From NCBI RefSeq assembly GCF_014637405.1, contig NZ_BMEY01000003.1:182240-246239 (forward strand): a DNA stretch of 64,000 nucleotides, written 5' to 3'. Under the pieces are notes generated by a model. The model was not told the origin of the DNA and did no database searches. It saw nothing but the letters and a program-made list of their open reading frames with translations. Origin of the DNA: Ornithinibacillus halotolerans (GTDB lineage Bacteria; Bacillota; Bacilli; Bacillales; Amphibacillaceae). The position numbers were made by a program, and so were the translations under genes. This document shows positions 49,730 through 59,229 of the stretch, piece after piece; position 1 is the stretch's first letter, and every line of letters starts with the position of its first letter.

Positions 49730-50572
49730 ATGAAAGTTGCTGTAATAACAGACAGCACGGCATATATCCCTAGAGATATGAGGAACGCATATAATATCCA
49801 TATGGTTCCATTGAGTGTTAATTTTGGGGATGAAACATACCAAGAAGAGGTTGATATTTCTACAGAGGAATTTTATCAAAAAATTAAAGAATCAAAAGAT
49901 CTACCAACTACATCTCAACCAGCAATTGGACTAATTACACAAAAATTAGAAGAACTACGTGAAGAGTATGATGCAGTTATTTCTATTCATTTATCAAGCG
50001 GAATTAGTGGAACATACCAAGCTATGGTCAGTGCAGGAGATATGGTTGAAGGAATAGATGTGTATGCTTTTGATTCAGAGATTAGCTGTATGGCACAAGG
50101 GTTTTACGCACTGGAAGCAGCGGAAATGGCAAAAGAAAATAAAACAGCTGATGAAATTATTGCCCGATTAAATGAAATGAAGGAAACGATGCATGGTTAT
50201 TTTATTGTTGATGACTTAACGAATTTGCATCGTGGAGGAAGATTAAGTGGGGCACAAGCACTTATGGGTAGTCTATTACAAGTGAAACCAGTTCTACACT
50301 TTGTCGATAAAGTGATTGTTCCATTTGAGAAGATTCGTACCCGTAAAAAAGCAATTAATCGTGTTTTAAGTATGTTAGAAGAAGACGCGAAAGAAGATAA
50401 AATTGCTAAAGTTGCTTTTATCCATGCAAATAATGAGCAGGATGCAATTACTTTGCAAGAAAGTTTTAACGAGAAATATCCTAATACCGAAACAACGATC
50501 AGTTATTTTGGCCCGGTAATCGGCACACATGTCGGTGAAGGTGCAGTAGGAATATGCTGGTATTATAAATAA
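49730..50572 (+). CDS. degV: DegV-family fatty-acid-binding protein
   Basis: 280 aa. N-terminal VAVITDSTAYIP and TTSQPAIG loops and SIHLSSGISGTYQ carry the fatty-acid head-group residues of DegV/FakB proteins; GRLSGAQALMGSLLQVKP and the C-terminal GPVIGTHVGEGAVGI complete the pattern. FakB proteins present fatty acids to FakA kinase for phospholipid synthesis. It is the B. subtilis YviA/DegV position between degU and comFA. Confidence 0.95.
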   Translation: MKVAVITDSTAYIPRDMRNAYNIHMVPLSVNFGDETYQEEVDISTEEFYQKIKESKDLPTTSQPAIGLITQKLEELREEYDAVISIHLSSGISGTYQAMVSAGDMVEGIDVYAFDSEISCMAQGFYALEAAEMAKENKTADEIIARLNEMKETMHGYFIVDDLTNLHRGGRLSGAQALMGSLLQVKPVLHFVDKVIVPFEKIRTRKKAINRVLSMLEEDAKEDKIAKVAFIHANNEQDAITLQESFNEKYPNTETTISYFGPVIGTHVGEGAVGICWYYK

Positions 50573-50660
50573 GCAATTATATTATTTTATTTTTTTATCG
50601 TAGGGATTGTTGTTATGGAACGCATAACTGCAATCCCTTTTATAGAAAGTGAGTGATATA

Positions 50661-52034
50661 ATGGAAAAACAAGTATACCAAATTCAACACCTCCTTCCAA
50701 AATCATACATAGGTAAACTCCTTCTTGAAAGTGAACTCCCAGAAGACCCTAATATAATTAAGCATTTCACCAAACTGCCCCCAATTAAAAAAGAATTATT
50801 CCAAGTTATATGTCAGCGTTGTAATAACAAAACTCCTCATTTATTCGGAAATATCCCTTGTGCAAAATGTAACGGAAATCATATCTATTGTAGAAACTGT
50901 ATCATGATGGGACGTGTGATGGAATGTGAATATTTGTATGCTTGCTCTGGAGAAGAAGTAAAGTGGACAAGCTATAATTCTTGTTTAACATGGGAAGGGG
51001 AACTAACCAAAGCACAGCAACACGCCTCCAATCAAATTGTTGATGCGATTCAAAAGGGTCAGAGTGAATTTCTTGTCTGGGCTGTTTGTGGTGCAGGAAA
51101 GACGGAGATGTTATTTGAAGGCATTGAAGTAGGATTAAAGCTTGGAAAACGTATTTGTATTGCTACACCACGTGCAGATGTCGTTCGAGAACTAAAACCA
51201 AGAATTCAAGAAGCGTTTCAAGAAGTTCCTGTTCAAGCATTATACGGCGGAAGTGAGGAAAAAGAAGGCTCCTCTCAATTAATTATAGCAACAACCCATC
51301 AGTTGTTACGGTTTTATCGAACATTTGACATCGTTATCATTGATGAGATTGATGCATTCCCTTATCATCATGATCCATCTCTGTCTTTTGCTGTAAACCG
51401 AGCAAAAAAGACGAAGCATACGACTATCTACCTCACAGCAACTCCACGCAAAGATTTAAGGCTACGAATTGCATTAAACAAATTACCTCATACATTTGTT
51501 CCACTCCGTTACCATGGCCATCCTTTACCAGTTCCAACATTACAAATCTCCTATTCTTTACAAAAAGCATTGAATGAAAAGAAAGTCCCCCAAATATTAC
51601 TCCATTGGATGAAAAATCGCCAAAACCCGAATAGGCAATTATTAATATTTGTTCCAACAATTTCATTAGCTGATGAACTAACTACGTATTTAAAGGAACA
51701 AACTGAAGTACTTTTCAAGAAAGTCGTTTCTGTTCATGCTGAAGATGAGGATCGAGTCGTAAAAATTAATCAATTTAGGCAGAGAGAAATTGACTTATTA
51801 ATAACAACAACGATTTTAGAGCGTGGGGTAACATTTCCATCAGTTGATGTCATTGTATTAGATGCAGGTCATGAAGTCTTTGATGAAGCGGCACTCGTTC
51901 AAATTGCCGGACGTGCTGGTCGGAGTGCTGATGACCCGACTGGAGAAATTGTTTTTCTCCATGATGGCAAGACAACTGCGATGGTGAATGCAGTTCGTTC
52001 TATTAAACAAATGAATAAGCGAGGAGGTTTTTAA
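50661..52034 (+). CDS. comFA: ComFA, DNA-uptake helicase
   Basis: 457 aa from ATG 50661 (AAAGTGAGTG upstream). N-terminal four-Cys zinc region (CQRCNNKTP, CAKCNGNHIYCRNC), then a DEAD-type helicase: Walker A CGAGKTEM (about 144-151), DEID box (VIIDEIDAF), TATP motif, and C-terminal QIAGRAGRSADDPTGE. Membrane-associated ATPase that helps move transforming single-stranded DNA into the cell. Overlaps the comFC ribosome site. Confidence 0.95.
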   Translation: MEKQVYQIQHLLPKSYIGKLLLESELPEDPNIIKHFTKLPPIKKELFQVICQRCNNKTPHLFGNIPCAKCNGNHIYCRNCIMMGRVMECEYLYACSGEEVKWTSYNSCLTWEGELTKAQQHASNQIVDAIQKGQSEFLVWAVCGAGKTEMLFEGIEVGLKLGKRICIATPRADVVRELKPRIQEAFQEVPVQALYGGSEEKEGSSQLIIATTHQLLRFYRTFDIVIIDEIDAFPYHHDPSLSFAVNRAKKTKHTTIYLTATPRKDLRLRIALNKLPHTFVPLRYHGHPLPVPTLQISYSLQKALNEKKVPQILLHWMKNRQNPNRQLLIFVPTISLADELTTYLKEQTEVLFKKVVSVHAEDEDRVVKINQFRQREIDLLITTTILERGVTFPSVDVIVLDAGHEVFDEAALVQIAGRAGRSADDPTGEIVFLHDGKTTAMVNAVRSIKQMNKRGGF

Positions 52035-52036
52035 GT

Positions 52037-52717
52037 ATGCATTGTTTATGGTGCCATGAGGAGATATTGCAAGAAATCAATTGGATAAATTTATTATCTC
52101 CACCAAAGCAAACTCGCATTTGCTATCGTTGTTCAGAGCAACTCATTGTTATTTCAGGTAATCGCTGTCCACAATGTAGTCGTTTAAATGAGCGAGGGAT
52201 ATGTAATGATTGTTTAAGGTGGAAAGAATTATTTGAAGGAGAAGATGTCATTACTTTTAATTATTCCGTCTTTCCGTATACCTCCTTCATAAAAGAGGTG
52301 GTAGCAAAATGGAAATATAGAGGGGACTATGAACTAGGATTTATTTTTCGAGAGAAATTCCTGCAGTTTTTTAAGGAAGCATTCCAGAGTGTTTCTGATC
52401 CGATTGTTGTTCCTATTCCATTAAGTAAGGAAAGACTTTTTGAAAGAGGTTTTAACCAAACAGAAATGTTAGCCTCTTTTTTGCCAGTTGAGACGCAACA
52501 TGTCTTAACTAGAGTACAGGGAGAGAAACAAGCAAAGAAAACAAGGGTGGAACGAATATCCTCAGAAAATCCATTTAATCTAAAAAAGAAATTAAACAAC
52601 TCAGTCATTCTTGTCGATGATATATATACAACAGGAACTACGCTTAGGCATGCAGCAAAATTATTGAGAGAATCTGGATGTCCTGATGTATATACATACA
52701 CGTTAGTTAGAGGCTAG
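52037..52717 (+). CDS. comFC: ComFC, phosphoribosyltransferase-like competence protein
   Basis: 226 aa. N-terminal zinc-binding cysteines (CLWCHEEI, CYRCSEQ, CPQCSRL, CNDCLRW) and a C-terminal PRTase fold with VPIPLSKERLFERGFNQTEMLA and the PRPP loop VILVDDIYTTGTTL. ComFC interacts with ComFA in transformation. Starts 2 bases after the comFA stop. The small comFB gene found between comFA and comFC in B. subtilis is absent. Confidence 0.95.
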   Translation: MHCLWCHEEILQEINWINLLSPPKQTRICYRCSEQLIVISGNRCPQCSRLNERGICNDCLRWKELFEGEDVITFNYSVFPYTSFIKEVVAKWKYRGDYELGFIFREKFLQFFKEAFQSVSDPIVVPIPLSKERLFERGFNQTEMLASFLPVETQHVLTRVQGEKQAKKTRVERISSENPFNLKKKLNNSVILVDDIYTTGTTLRHAAKLLRESGCPDVYTYTLVRG

Positions 52718-52755
52718 CTTGTGTGGTATGATAAAGGAGAGAAGGAGAATTAACA

Positions 52756-53178
52756 ATGGCAGAATTAGCAAACTGTATACAATGTGGTAAAGTGTTTGTC
52801 ACACAACATAGAGAATTATGTTCTGAGTGTTATCGAGCGGAAGAAAAAGCATACAAAAAAGTGTACGATTTTCTAAGACAACGTAAAAATAGAGAAGCAA
52901 CTACTTTGGAAGTTGTCGAGGCAACCGGTGTTACAGAAGAGTTAATTATAAAATTTATAAAAGAAAAACGACTACGCCCTTCGATGTTCCCAAAGTTAGG
53001 ATATCCATGTGAACGATGTGGATCGTATATATTAACAGGGAAAATTTGTTTCAACTGTTCAATGGAACTTAAGAAAGAATTAAAACAGCTAGAAGAAATT
53101 GAAAAAATACAAGAGAAAAATGCAGATCCCCTAAAAAAAGATGATACGTACTATATCTTAAAAAAACATGAACGCTAG
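52756..53178 (+). CDS. yvyF: YvyF, flagellar-operon zinc-ribbon protein (TIGR03826)
   Basis: 140 aa. N-terminal CIQCGKVF...CSECY zinc ribbon, a helix-turn-helix-like middle (TTLEVVEATGVTEELIIKFIKEKRL), and a second CERCGSYILTGKICFNC ribbon, similar to MerR/FlaR-type factors. Located between comFC and flgM as in B. subtilis. Thought to be regulatory; role unknown. AAGGAGAATTAAC precedes the ATG. Confidence 0.93.
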   Translation: MAELANCIQCGKVFVTQHRELCSECYRAEEKAYKKVYDFLRQRKNREATTLEVVEATGVTEELIIKFIKEKRLRPSMFPKLGYPCERCGSYILTGKICFNCSMELKKELKQLEEIEKIQEKNADPLKKDDTYYILKKHER

Positions 53179-53182
53179 TACT

Positions 53183-53208
53183 TAACGTTTTTGAAAATAA
53201 ACCGATAC
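53183..53208 (+). promoter_or_regulatory. Candidate SigD promoter before flgM
   Basis: TAAC (53183-53186), 14-base spacer, ACCGATAC (53201-53208): 3 of 4 and 6 of 8 matches to TAAA/GCCGATAW. B. subtilis flgM also has a SigD promoter here. Confidence 0.5.
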
Positions 53209-53255
53209 TATATATAAGAGATTTGATATTGGAACGGAAAAACGAGGTGATAGCT

Positions 53256-53516
53256 ATGAAAATAAATGGTATGAATCAAACCAACTTTAATCCATATAAA
53301 AATCAAATGCAAAAATACCAAGATACGAAAAAGGCAGTTAAGCAGAATGATCAATTAGAGATTTCATCAGAAGCTAAAAAACTACAAGAAAATAATAAAG
53401 TAAACGAAAATCGACAAGCATTTGTTCAAGAAATTAAAAATCAAATTGATTCAGGAACATATAAAATTAACTATGAAAAAACTGTCCAAAAAATGATTGA
53501 ATTCTGGTCAAAATAA
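53256..53516 (+). CDS. flgM: Anti-SigD factor FlgM
   Basis: 86 aa from ATG 53256 (AACGAGGTGATAG upstream). N-terminal disordered segment with KINGMNQTNFNPY, then the SigD-binding helices (LEISSEAKKLQEN, FVQEIKNQIDSGTYKINYEKTVQKMIEFW), the last being the FlgM signature. It holds SigD inactive until the hook-basal body is built. First gene of flgM-flgN-flgK-flgL. Confidence 0.93.
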   Translation: MKINGMNQTNFNPYKNQMQKYQDTKKAVKQNDQLEISSEAKKLQENNKVNENRQAFVQEIKNQIDSGTYKINYEKTVQKMIEFWSK

Positions 53517-53529
53517 TAAGGAGAACGGT

Positions 53530-54018
53530 ATGATGTCCGTACAATCTATAATTGAAACATTAAACAAATTAATTTCTATTCATAGACAATTATTAGATTT
53601 GTCCATACAGAAAACCGAAATTGTTAAAGAAGGACAAATTGAAAAGTTACAGTCAGTCTTAGTGAAAGAAAGAAAACTAGTTCAACAATTAGAAAAGGAA
53701 GAAACTGTTCGTCACGAGGAAGTAAAGAATTGGTTTGCTCAGCAAGGATTAAGCAATGATGAAGCGACCATGACAAACCTATTAAATCACATCGAAAATG
53801 AAATAGAAAAAATAGAGCTAGAGGAACATGCAGTTCAATTAACAGATCTTATTGTGAAATTGAAACAGCAAGAACAATTAAACCTGGCTTTAATTCATCA
53901 GTCTATGCAGTTCGTTCAGCTATCGATTGATTTACTAAGCCCATCTTTAAAAAATTTGAATTACGGTGATAAACAGCAACCAACTGTAAATCGCTCACTA
54001 TTTGATTCTAAAGCTTAA
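53530..54018 (+). CDS. flgN: Flagellar export chaperone FlgN (YvyG)
   Basis: 162 aa from ATG 53530 (AAGGAGAACGG upstream), 13 bases after flgM. All-helical, with LISIHRQLLDLSIQKTEIVKEG near the N-terminus, the pattern of FlgN chaperones for FlgK and FlgL, which follow. Low sequence identity is normal in this family, so assignment leans on position. Confidence 0.87.
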   Translation: MMSVQSIIETLNKLISIHRQLLDLSIQKTEIVKEGQIEKLQSVLVKERKLVQQLEKEETVRHEEVKNWFAQQGLSNDEATMTNLLNHIENEIEKIELEEHAVQLTDLIVKLKQQEQLNLALIHQSMQFVQLSIDLLSPSLKNLNYGDKQQPTVNRSLFDSKA

Positions 54019-54040
54019 TTTATAATAAAGGAGAAAATCA

Positions 54041-55291
54041 ATGAGTACATTCCACGGTCTTGAAATGGCAAAGCGTGCACTTGCTGCACAACAAGCTGCT
54101 TTATATACAACTGGACATAACATTTCGAATGCAAATACCGATGGCTATACGAGACAACGTGTTAATTTGGAAACATTACCAGCATACCCAGCAGCATCTC
54201 GTAATGCTCCTAAAATAGCTGGTCAACTCGGTCAAGGTGTAGAAGCTGCATCAGTAGAACGTATTCGAGATAGTTTCCTAGATTCCCAATATCGAACGGA
54301 AAATGGAACGGCAAACTACTGGGAAACAAAATCTAATGCACTACGACAAATTGAAGGTATTTTTAATGAACCATCAGATAGTGGTTTGGCTACTGTAATG
54401 AATAAATTCTGGCAGTCTCTTCAAGATTTATCTGTTAATCCTGATAATGCAGGGGTACAAGCTGTTGTTGTTGAACGTGGAGAAACGGTAGCGGAAACTT
54501 TTAACCACCTAATCAAAAATTTAAATGGGATACAAAGTAACCTAGAAAAAGAAATAGATGGGGCCGTTAAGGAAGCAAATGCTCTCCTTAATCATCTATC
54601 TACTTTGAATACAAAAATAAAAGAATTAGAGTTTACTGGGCAAACCCCTAATGATTTGTATGATAATAGGGATAAGTTAATAGATGAGCTTTCAGGATTT
54701 ATTGATGTAAAAGCACTCGGACTAGAAAACAGTGAATCGATAAACATTGTGTACGAAGATAACGAAATAAAAGTAAATGGAAATACAATTGATGAAAAGT
54801 CTGGTTCTATACAGGCATTACTGGATACGTATCAGGATAATAATGATTATTTACAAGAGGTAAAGGACCTTGCCAGTTCGTTTGCTAATGAGTTTAACGA
54901 TATTATTCAAGTAGAAACTGGAGAAGGCTCAATAAATTTCTTTGAGTTTAATAATGACGAATTACAAGTCTCTGATGAAACATCTAATGTTAGTGCCTTT
55001 ATACTGAATAGAGATAAACTTAATCAATTTAAGACGTTTAATCAGTATGAACAGTTTATCGGAAGAATCGGTATTGATACACAAGAAGCAAATAGAATGA
55101 CAGAATATACGAATACATTAAAAACGCAAATAGAAAACCAAAGAATGTCTATTAGCTCTGTTTCACTCGATGAAGAAATGACAAATATGATTAAATTTCA
55201 ACATGCATATAATGCAGCTGCTAGAAGTATGACTGCAATGGATGAAATGTTAGATCGAATTATCAATAATATGGGAATTGTAGGAAGGTAG
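54041..55291 (+). CDS. flgK: Flagellar hook-associated protein 1
   Basis: 416 aa. N-terminal rod/hook signature MAKRALAAQQAALYTTGHNISNANTDGYTRQ and C-terminal helix SISSVSLDEEMTNMIKFQHAYNAAARSMTAMDEMLD are both canonical. At 416 aa it is shorter than B. subtilis FlgK (507), the difference being in the surface-exposed central domain; both polymerisation ends are complete, so it should work as the hook-filament junction. Confidence 0.95.
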   Translation: MSTFHGLEMAKRALAAQQAALYTTGHNISNANTDGYTRQRVNLETLPAYPAASRNAPKIAGQLGQGVEAASVERIRDSFLDSQYRTENGTANYWETKSNALRQIEGIFNEPSDSGLATVMNKFWQSLQDLSVNPDNAGVQAVVVERGETVAETFNHLIKNLNGIQSNLEKEIDGAVKEANALLNHLSTLNTKIKELEFTGQTPNDLYDNRDKLIDELSGFIDVKALGLENSESINIVYEDNEIKVNGNTIDEKSGSIQALLDTYQDNNDYLQEVKDLASSFANEFNDIIQVETGEGSINFFEFNNDELQVSDETSNVSAFILNRDKLNQFKTFNQYEQFIGRIGIDTQEANRMTEYTNTLKTQIENQRMSISSVSLDEEMTNMIKFQHAYNAAARSMTAMDEMLDRIINNMGIVGR

Positions 55292-55299
55292 GCGAATAA

Positions 55300-56190
55300 A
55301 TGATGCGAGTAACACAATCCATGTTGACCAATAATACACTTCGAAATTTATCTAATAATTATTCTAAAATGAGTAACTACATGGATCAGCTTTCTTCTGG
55401 AAAGAAAATTAGTCGACCTTCAGACAATCCTACAATTGCCGTTAAAGCTATGGGTTATCAAAGCCAATTAATGGAGATGGAGCAGTATAACCGTAATATA
55501 AATGAAGCCCATCATTGGTTGGATAATACAGATGCAGCTCTAGATGAATCGACAAAAGTATTACAACGTATGCGAGAGTTAGCTGTTTGGGCTAGCAATG
55601 ATACGTTAAATGAACAAGAAAGAAAAGATATTAGTGTGGAAGCAAAAGCATTAAAAGAGCAATTAGTCACAATAGGCAACACGAAAGTGAATGGAAAATA
55701 TATCTTTAATGGATTGGACCCAAGTGAGGAACCAATTATCAAAAATGGCGATGAGATTATAAGTTATCCTACTGATACAAAGGCTGTAATGTTTGATGTT
55801 TCTGCAGGCGTTAGTCTTAAGGTTAATGTAGATTCAAGTGAGATTTTTGGCAAGGATGCATTTGACAGAATTCAAGGTTTTATAGATGAGCTCGAGGCAA
55901 GTCCAATTGATCAAACAAAAATTGCAGCTAGTATTAGTAATATAGATGAAAATATTAATGACGTTTTATCTGTTCGAGCAGAATTAGGGGCACGAATGAA
56001 TCGTCTAGATTTAATAGAAAACCGTCGGAGCTCTCAGGAATTATTAACAACTGATATGAAAGCTAAAAATGAAAATATTGACTATGAAGAAATAATTACA
56101 AAGTTTATGTCACAAGAAAACGTGCACCGTGCTGCACTTGCAAGTAGTTCAAAACTAATCCAACAAACACTTATAGATTTTCTAAGGTAA
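55300..56190 (+). CDS. flgL: Flagellar hook-associated protein 3
   Basis: 296 aa; ATG 55300 or the adjacent ATG 55303. N-terminal MRVTQSMLTNNTLRNLSNNYSKM, flagellin-like D1 with LSSGKKISRPSDNPTIA, and C-terminal EEIITKFMSQENVHRAALASSSKLIQQTL-like helix. Second junction protein between hook and filament, coupled to flgK (8-base gap). In B. subtilis yviE then fliW follow; here yviE is missing and a repeat element fills the place. Confidence 0.95.
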   Translation: MMRVTQSMLTNNTLRNLSNNYSKMSNYMDQLSSGKKISRPSDNPTIAVKAMGYQSQLMEMEQYNRNINEAHHWLDNTDAALDESTKVLQRMRELAVWASNDTLNEQERKDISVEAKALKEQLVTIGNTKVNGKYIFNGLDPSEEPIIKNGDEIISYPTDTKAVMFDVSAGVSLKVNVDSSEIFGKDAFDRIQGFIDELEASPIDQTKIAASISNIDENINDVLSVRAELGARMNRLDLIENRRSSQELLTTDMKAKNENIDYEEIITKFMSQENVHRAALASSSKLIQQTLIDFLR

Positions 56191-56192
56191 TT

Positions 56193-56487
56193 GAGGCTGG
56201 GTCAAAATCATTTTTCTTAATTTAAACCTGAACAATACGATACACTAGCTCCGGAAATATACGCAGACTCCTCGAAAAAGGAGAACGCTTTTTCTTCGTG
56301 CGATGTTTCGCTGTCGAAGCGTTCCTTGTCCTGCGGGAGGAAAGGCATAGGAGAGACCCCGCAGTGCGTTAGCACGAGGAGGCTCACCAGCCGCCCGCGG
56401 AAAGCGAAGTATATTTCCGGAGCGGGTTAGTTGCACCCAAATCGTATAGTTTGGTTTTACTATGTAGAAAAAGCTTTTGTCCCAGCC
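56193..56487. repeat. Nested inverted-repeat element, copy C (long form)
   Basis: Inner perfect 15-bp repeats GCTCCGGAAATATAC (56248-56262) / GTATATTTCCGGAGC (56409-56423); outer repeats GAGGCTGGGTCAAAA (from 56193) and TTTTGTCCCAGCC (56475-56487), 12 of 13 paired. Same orientation and length as copy A. It occupies the yviE position between flgL and fliW; the 373-base gap holds no gene. Confidence 0.9.
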
Positions 56488-56563
56488 CGTATTTTATTTC
56501 CTAGAGAGTTGAAGTAAGGTTAGATATAAAAAGGATTAAGAATAATGATGAAGGATGAGCAAT

Positions 56564-57007
56564 ATGAACATACAAACAAAATATCTTGGCACAGTCGCTA
56601 TAGAAGAAAAAAATATGATCCATTTTCCTTCCGGTATTCCTGGTTTTAATGAAGAAAAACAATTTATCCTTTTAGATATTCCCGGTAATCCAGTTTTTCA
56701 ATTTCTACAATCGGTACAAACAGAGGAACTAGCGTTTATCGTGACAGATCCATATCATTTTTATAATGATTATACGATTGAACTCGATGATCCGACATTA
56801 AATACCTTAAAAATTACTAGTAAAGAGGAAGTATTTGTAATGAGTATTGTGACATTAAAAGATCCTTTTGAAAACAGTACAATCAATTTAAAAGCACCTC
56901 TAATCATTAATCATAAGAAAATGTTAGGAAAACAGCTAATTCTTAATTCAGACACATTACAAAGTAAGGCAACGATTAAACCAGTGACTGTTCAGAAAGG
57001 AGTGTAG
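56564..57007 (+). CDS. fliW: Flagellar assembly factor FliW
   Basis: 147 aa from ATG 56564 (AAGGA 8 bases upstream; the in-frame ATG at 56555 overlaps that site). Pattern [21 protein letters not shown] and [11 protein letters not shown]...NLKAPLIIN is characteristic. FliW binds flagellin and, when free, binds CsrA and blocks it, linking hag translation to filament export. Two bases before csrA. Confidence 0.95.
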   Translation: MNIQTKYLGTVAIEEKNMIHFPSGIPGFNEEKQFILLDIPGNPVFQFLQSVQTEELAFIVTDPYHFYNDYTIELDDPTLNTLKITSKEEVFVMSIVTLKDPFENSTINLKAPLIINHKKMLGKQLILNSDTLQSKATIKPVTVQKGV

Positions 57008-57009
57008 TA

Positions 57010-57225
57010 ATGCTTGTACTCACAAGAAAGTTAAATGAAGCGATTCAAATTGGTGATGATATCGAAATCAAAGTACTAGCAATCGAAGGAGATCAAATTA
57101 AATTAGGCATTGCTGCTCCAAAAGCTGTGGAAATTCACCGGAAAGAGATTTATTTAGAAATACAAAAACAGAATAATGAAGCGGCGAATTTATCTGTTGA
57201 TCCATTTAAATTACTAAAGCAATAA
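57010..57225 (+). CDS. csrA: Translational regulator CsrA
   Basis: 71 aa RNA-binding dimer. [20 protein letters not shown] strand 1 and the [15 protein letters not shown] region with key Arg44 are intact. Starts 2 bases after the fliW stop. Its expected target, the hag leader, is at 28570-28624 far upstream rather than next door. Confidence 0.97.
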   Translation: MLVLTRKLNEAIQIGDDIEIKVLAIEGDQIKLGIAAPKAVEIHRKEIYLEIQKQNNEAANLSVDPFKLLKQ

Positions 57226-57230
57226 TAACT

Positions 57231-57257
57231 TAACTTTTTGTCCATTTAAGCCGATAT
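57231..57257 (+). promoter_or_regulatory. SigD promoter of flaG-fliDST
   Basis: TAAC (57231-57234), 15-base spacer, exact GCCGATAT (57250-57257). It lies where hag would stand in B. subtilis and now serves flaG-fliD-fliS-fliT directly. Confidence 0.82.
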
Positions 57258-57290
57258 AAAAAGAAAATGTTTGTAAGGAGTTGTTTGAGC

Positions 57291-57644
57291 ATGCGACTAG
57301 ATTCACTCTCAGTTCATACACAGCCCTTGCAAAACAGTAACAACAATAGAGATACAACAGAGAACAAAGCTGTTGTGCAAGTCAATCGATTGAATCAATC
57401 GAGGCCAAGTAAAGATGAAAATGAAAGAGATGTTATAACAGCAATAGATAAATTAAATGATTTTATGGAGCCGTTAAATACGAGTTTAAAATTTGAATTG
57501 CATGAGGAATTAAATGAGTATTATGTTGCCATTGTAAATCCAGATACCAATGAAGTCGTAAAAGAGATTCCACCTAAAAAAATTCTGGATATGTATGCAG
57601 CAATGGGCGAATTTATGGGATTTTTATTCGATAAGAAGATATAA
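57291..57644 (+). CDS. flaG: FlaG-family flagellar protein (YvyC)
   Basis: 117 aa from ATG 57291 (AAGGAG 10 bases upstream; a TTG at 57285 is an alternative). Poorly conserved N-terminus, then the FlaG domain LKFELHEELNEYYVAIVNPDTNEVVKEIPPKKILDMYAAM. FlaG affects filament length in other bacteria. Just ahead of fliD. Confidence 0.92.
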   Translation: MRLDSLSVHTQPLQNSNNNRDTTENKAVVQVNRLNQSRPSKDENERDVITAIDKLNDFMEPLNTSLKFELHEELNEYYVAIVNPDTNEVVKEIPPKKILDMYAAMGEFMGFLFDKKI

Positions 57645-57658
57645 ATGAGGTGTACGAG

Positions 57659-59200
57659 ATGAGTATGCGTATCGGTGGCTTAGCTTCAGGTATTAATACA
57701 GATGAGATAATTCAAAAGTTAATGTCAGCAGAAAGAATGCCATTGGAACGAATGGAACAAGATAGAACACTACTAGAGTGGCAACGAGATGGGTATCGAG
57801 AAATCTATCAAAAGTTCTTTGAGATGGATAATAATCTAATGTTAGATATGAAATTAAGCCGAACCTATCAATCAAAAACGGTGAATTCATCAAATAGTAA
57901 TGTTGTAACAGCGACAGCTAACCCAAGTACGATGGATGGTTCTTACAATATTACGGTTGAGCAGTTAGCAACGACAGCGATTAATAGAAGTACAAGTAGT
58001 ATTGTTGCAGGCAATGCTCCGTTTGATCCAAATAAACCAATGGTAGACCAATTAGATTTATTTGCAAATACAATAGATTCTAGCAATATTACTGGTCCAT
58101 TCACATTTAGTACGTTTAATGAAAATGGAGAAGCAGTTGAACATACGTTTACAATAGGGGAAAACGATTCCTTAAATGATGTATTAAAACAGATTTCTGA
58201 TGCAGACAATAATGTTCGTGCTTTTTATGATTCTACAGCGAAAACCGTTATTATTGAGTCGACGAGAACAGGAAATTTTAATAAAGAAGGACAAGGAGAA
58301 ATAGTATTTAATGAAACTGATAATGCCTTCTTTACAAACGTTTTAAATCTTAGTACGGCTAATGAAAAAGGTGGTACGGATGCGAAATTCACCTATAACG
58401 GTTTAGAATTTACATCAAAAGAAAACACATATGAGTTTAGTGGGTTGAAACTGGAGTTAAAAGGTGTTTCCAAAGTAGGAGAAAGTACGAATCTATCTGT
58501 AACGAATAATGTCGATGGTGCCTTTGATTCTATTATGGAGTTTGTAGATAAATATAATGAAATTGTTGAGATGATTAACAAAACCCAAACAGAAGAAAGA
58601 TATCGAGATTATAAGCCATTAACAAAAGCACAGAAAGATGAAATGGATGAAAAACAAATTGAGCTGTGGGAAGAAAAGGCAAAGAGCGGCATTTTACGTG
58701 GAGACAATATTCTTACATCTGGAGCATTTAATTTACGCCAAACTTGGTACTCCACTGTCCAAACAGGTGGGGAAATAACTTCATTAACACAAATTGGTAT
58801 AACGACAACATCGGATTTTAGAAACGGTGGAAAATTAGAAGTTAACGAAGACAAGTTAAAAGAAGCTTTAAGAGATAATCCAGAAGAGGTATATAAATTA
58901 TTTTCAAATGCAACTGATGATAAAGATGATCCGAGTCGTGGAATAATTGATCGTTTAGATGACTCTATTAATTCAATTATGAAACAGATGGAAGAACGTG
59001 CTGGAAAAACAACGTCAACATTAGATAACTATACATTAGGTAAACGAATTAAGGATTTAAATACTAGAATTACAGACTTTGAAGACCGCCTAACACGAAT
59101 TGAATCACGCTATTGGAAGCAATTTAGTGCGATGGAGAAAGCAATATCGCAAATGAATGCTCAATCGACACAACTATTCTCCCAGTTTGGTGGAATGTAA
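57659..59200 (+). CDS. fliD: Flagellar filament cap protein
   Basis: 513 aa from ATG 57659 (GAGGTG 6 bases upstream; the in-frame GTG at 57650 overlaps it). N-terminal MRIGGLASGINTDEIIQKLM and C-terminal coiled ends (KRIKDLNTRITDFEDRLTRIESRYWKQFSAMEKA) are canonical for FliD. Forms the cap under which flagellin subunits fold onto the filament tip. Confidence 0.95.
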   Translation: MSMRIGGLASGINTDEIIQKLMSAERMPLERMEQDRTLLEWQRDGYREIYQKFFEMDNNLMLDMKLSRTYQSKTVNSSNSNVVTATANPSTMDGSYNITVEQLATTAINRSTSSIVAGNAPFDPNKPMVDQLDLFANTIDSSNITGPFTFSTFNENGEAVEHTFTIGENDSLNDVLKQISDADNNVRAFYDSTAKTVIIESTRTGNFNKEGQGEIVFNETDNAFFTNVLNLSTANEKGGTDAKFTYNGLEFTSKENTYEFSGLKLELKGVSKVGESTNLSVTNNVDGAFDSIMEFVDKYNEIVEMINKTQTEERYRDYKPLTKAQKDEMDEKQIELWEEKAKSGILRGDNILTSGAFNLRQTWYSTVQTGGEITSLTQIGITTTSDFRNGGKLEVNEDKLKEALRDNPEEVYKLFSNATDDKDDPSRGIIDRLDDSINSIMKQMEERAGKTTSTLDNYTLGKRIKDLNTRITDFEDRLTRIESRYWKQFSAMEKAISQMNAQSTQLFSQFGGM

Positions 59201-59229
59201 TCCGATAATTCGATAAAGGAGTATGACTG

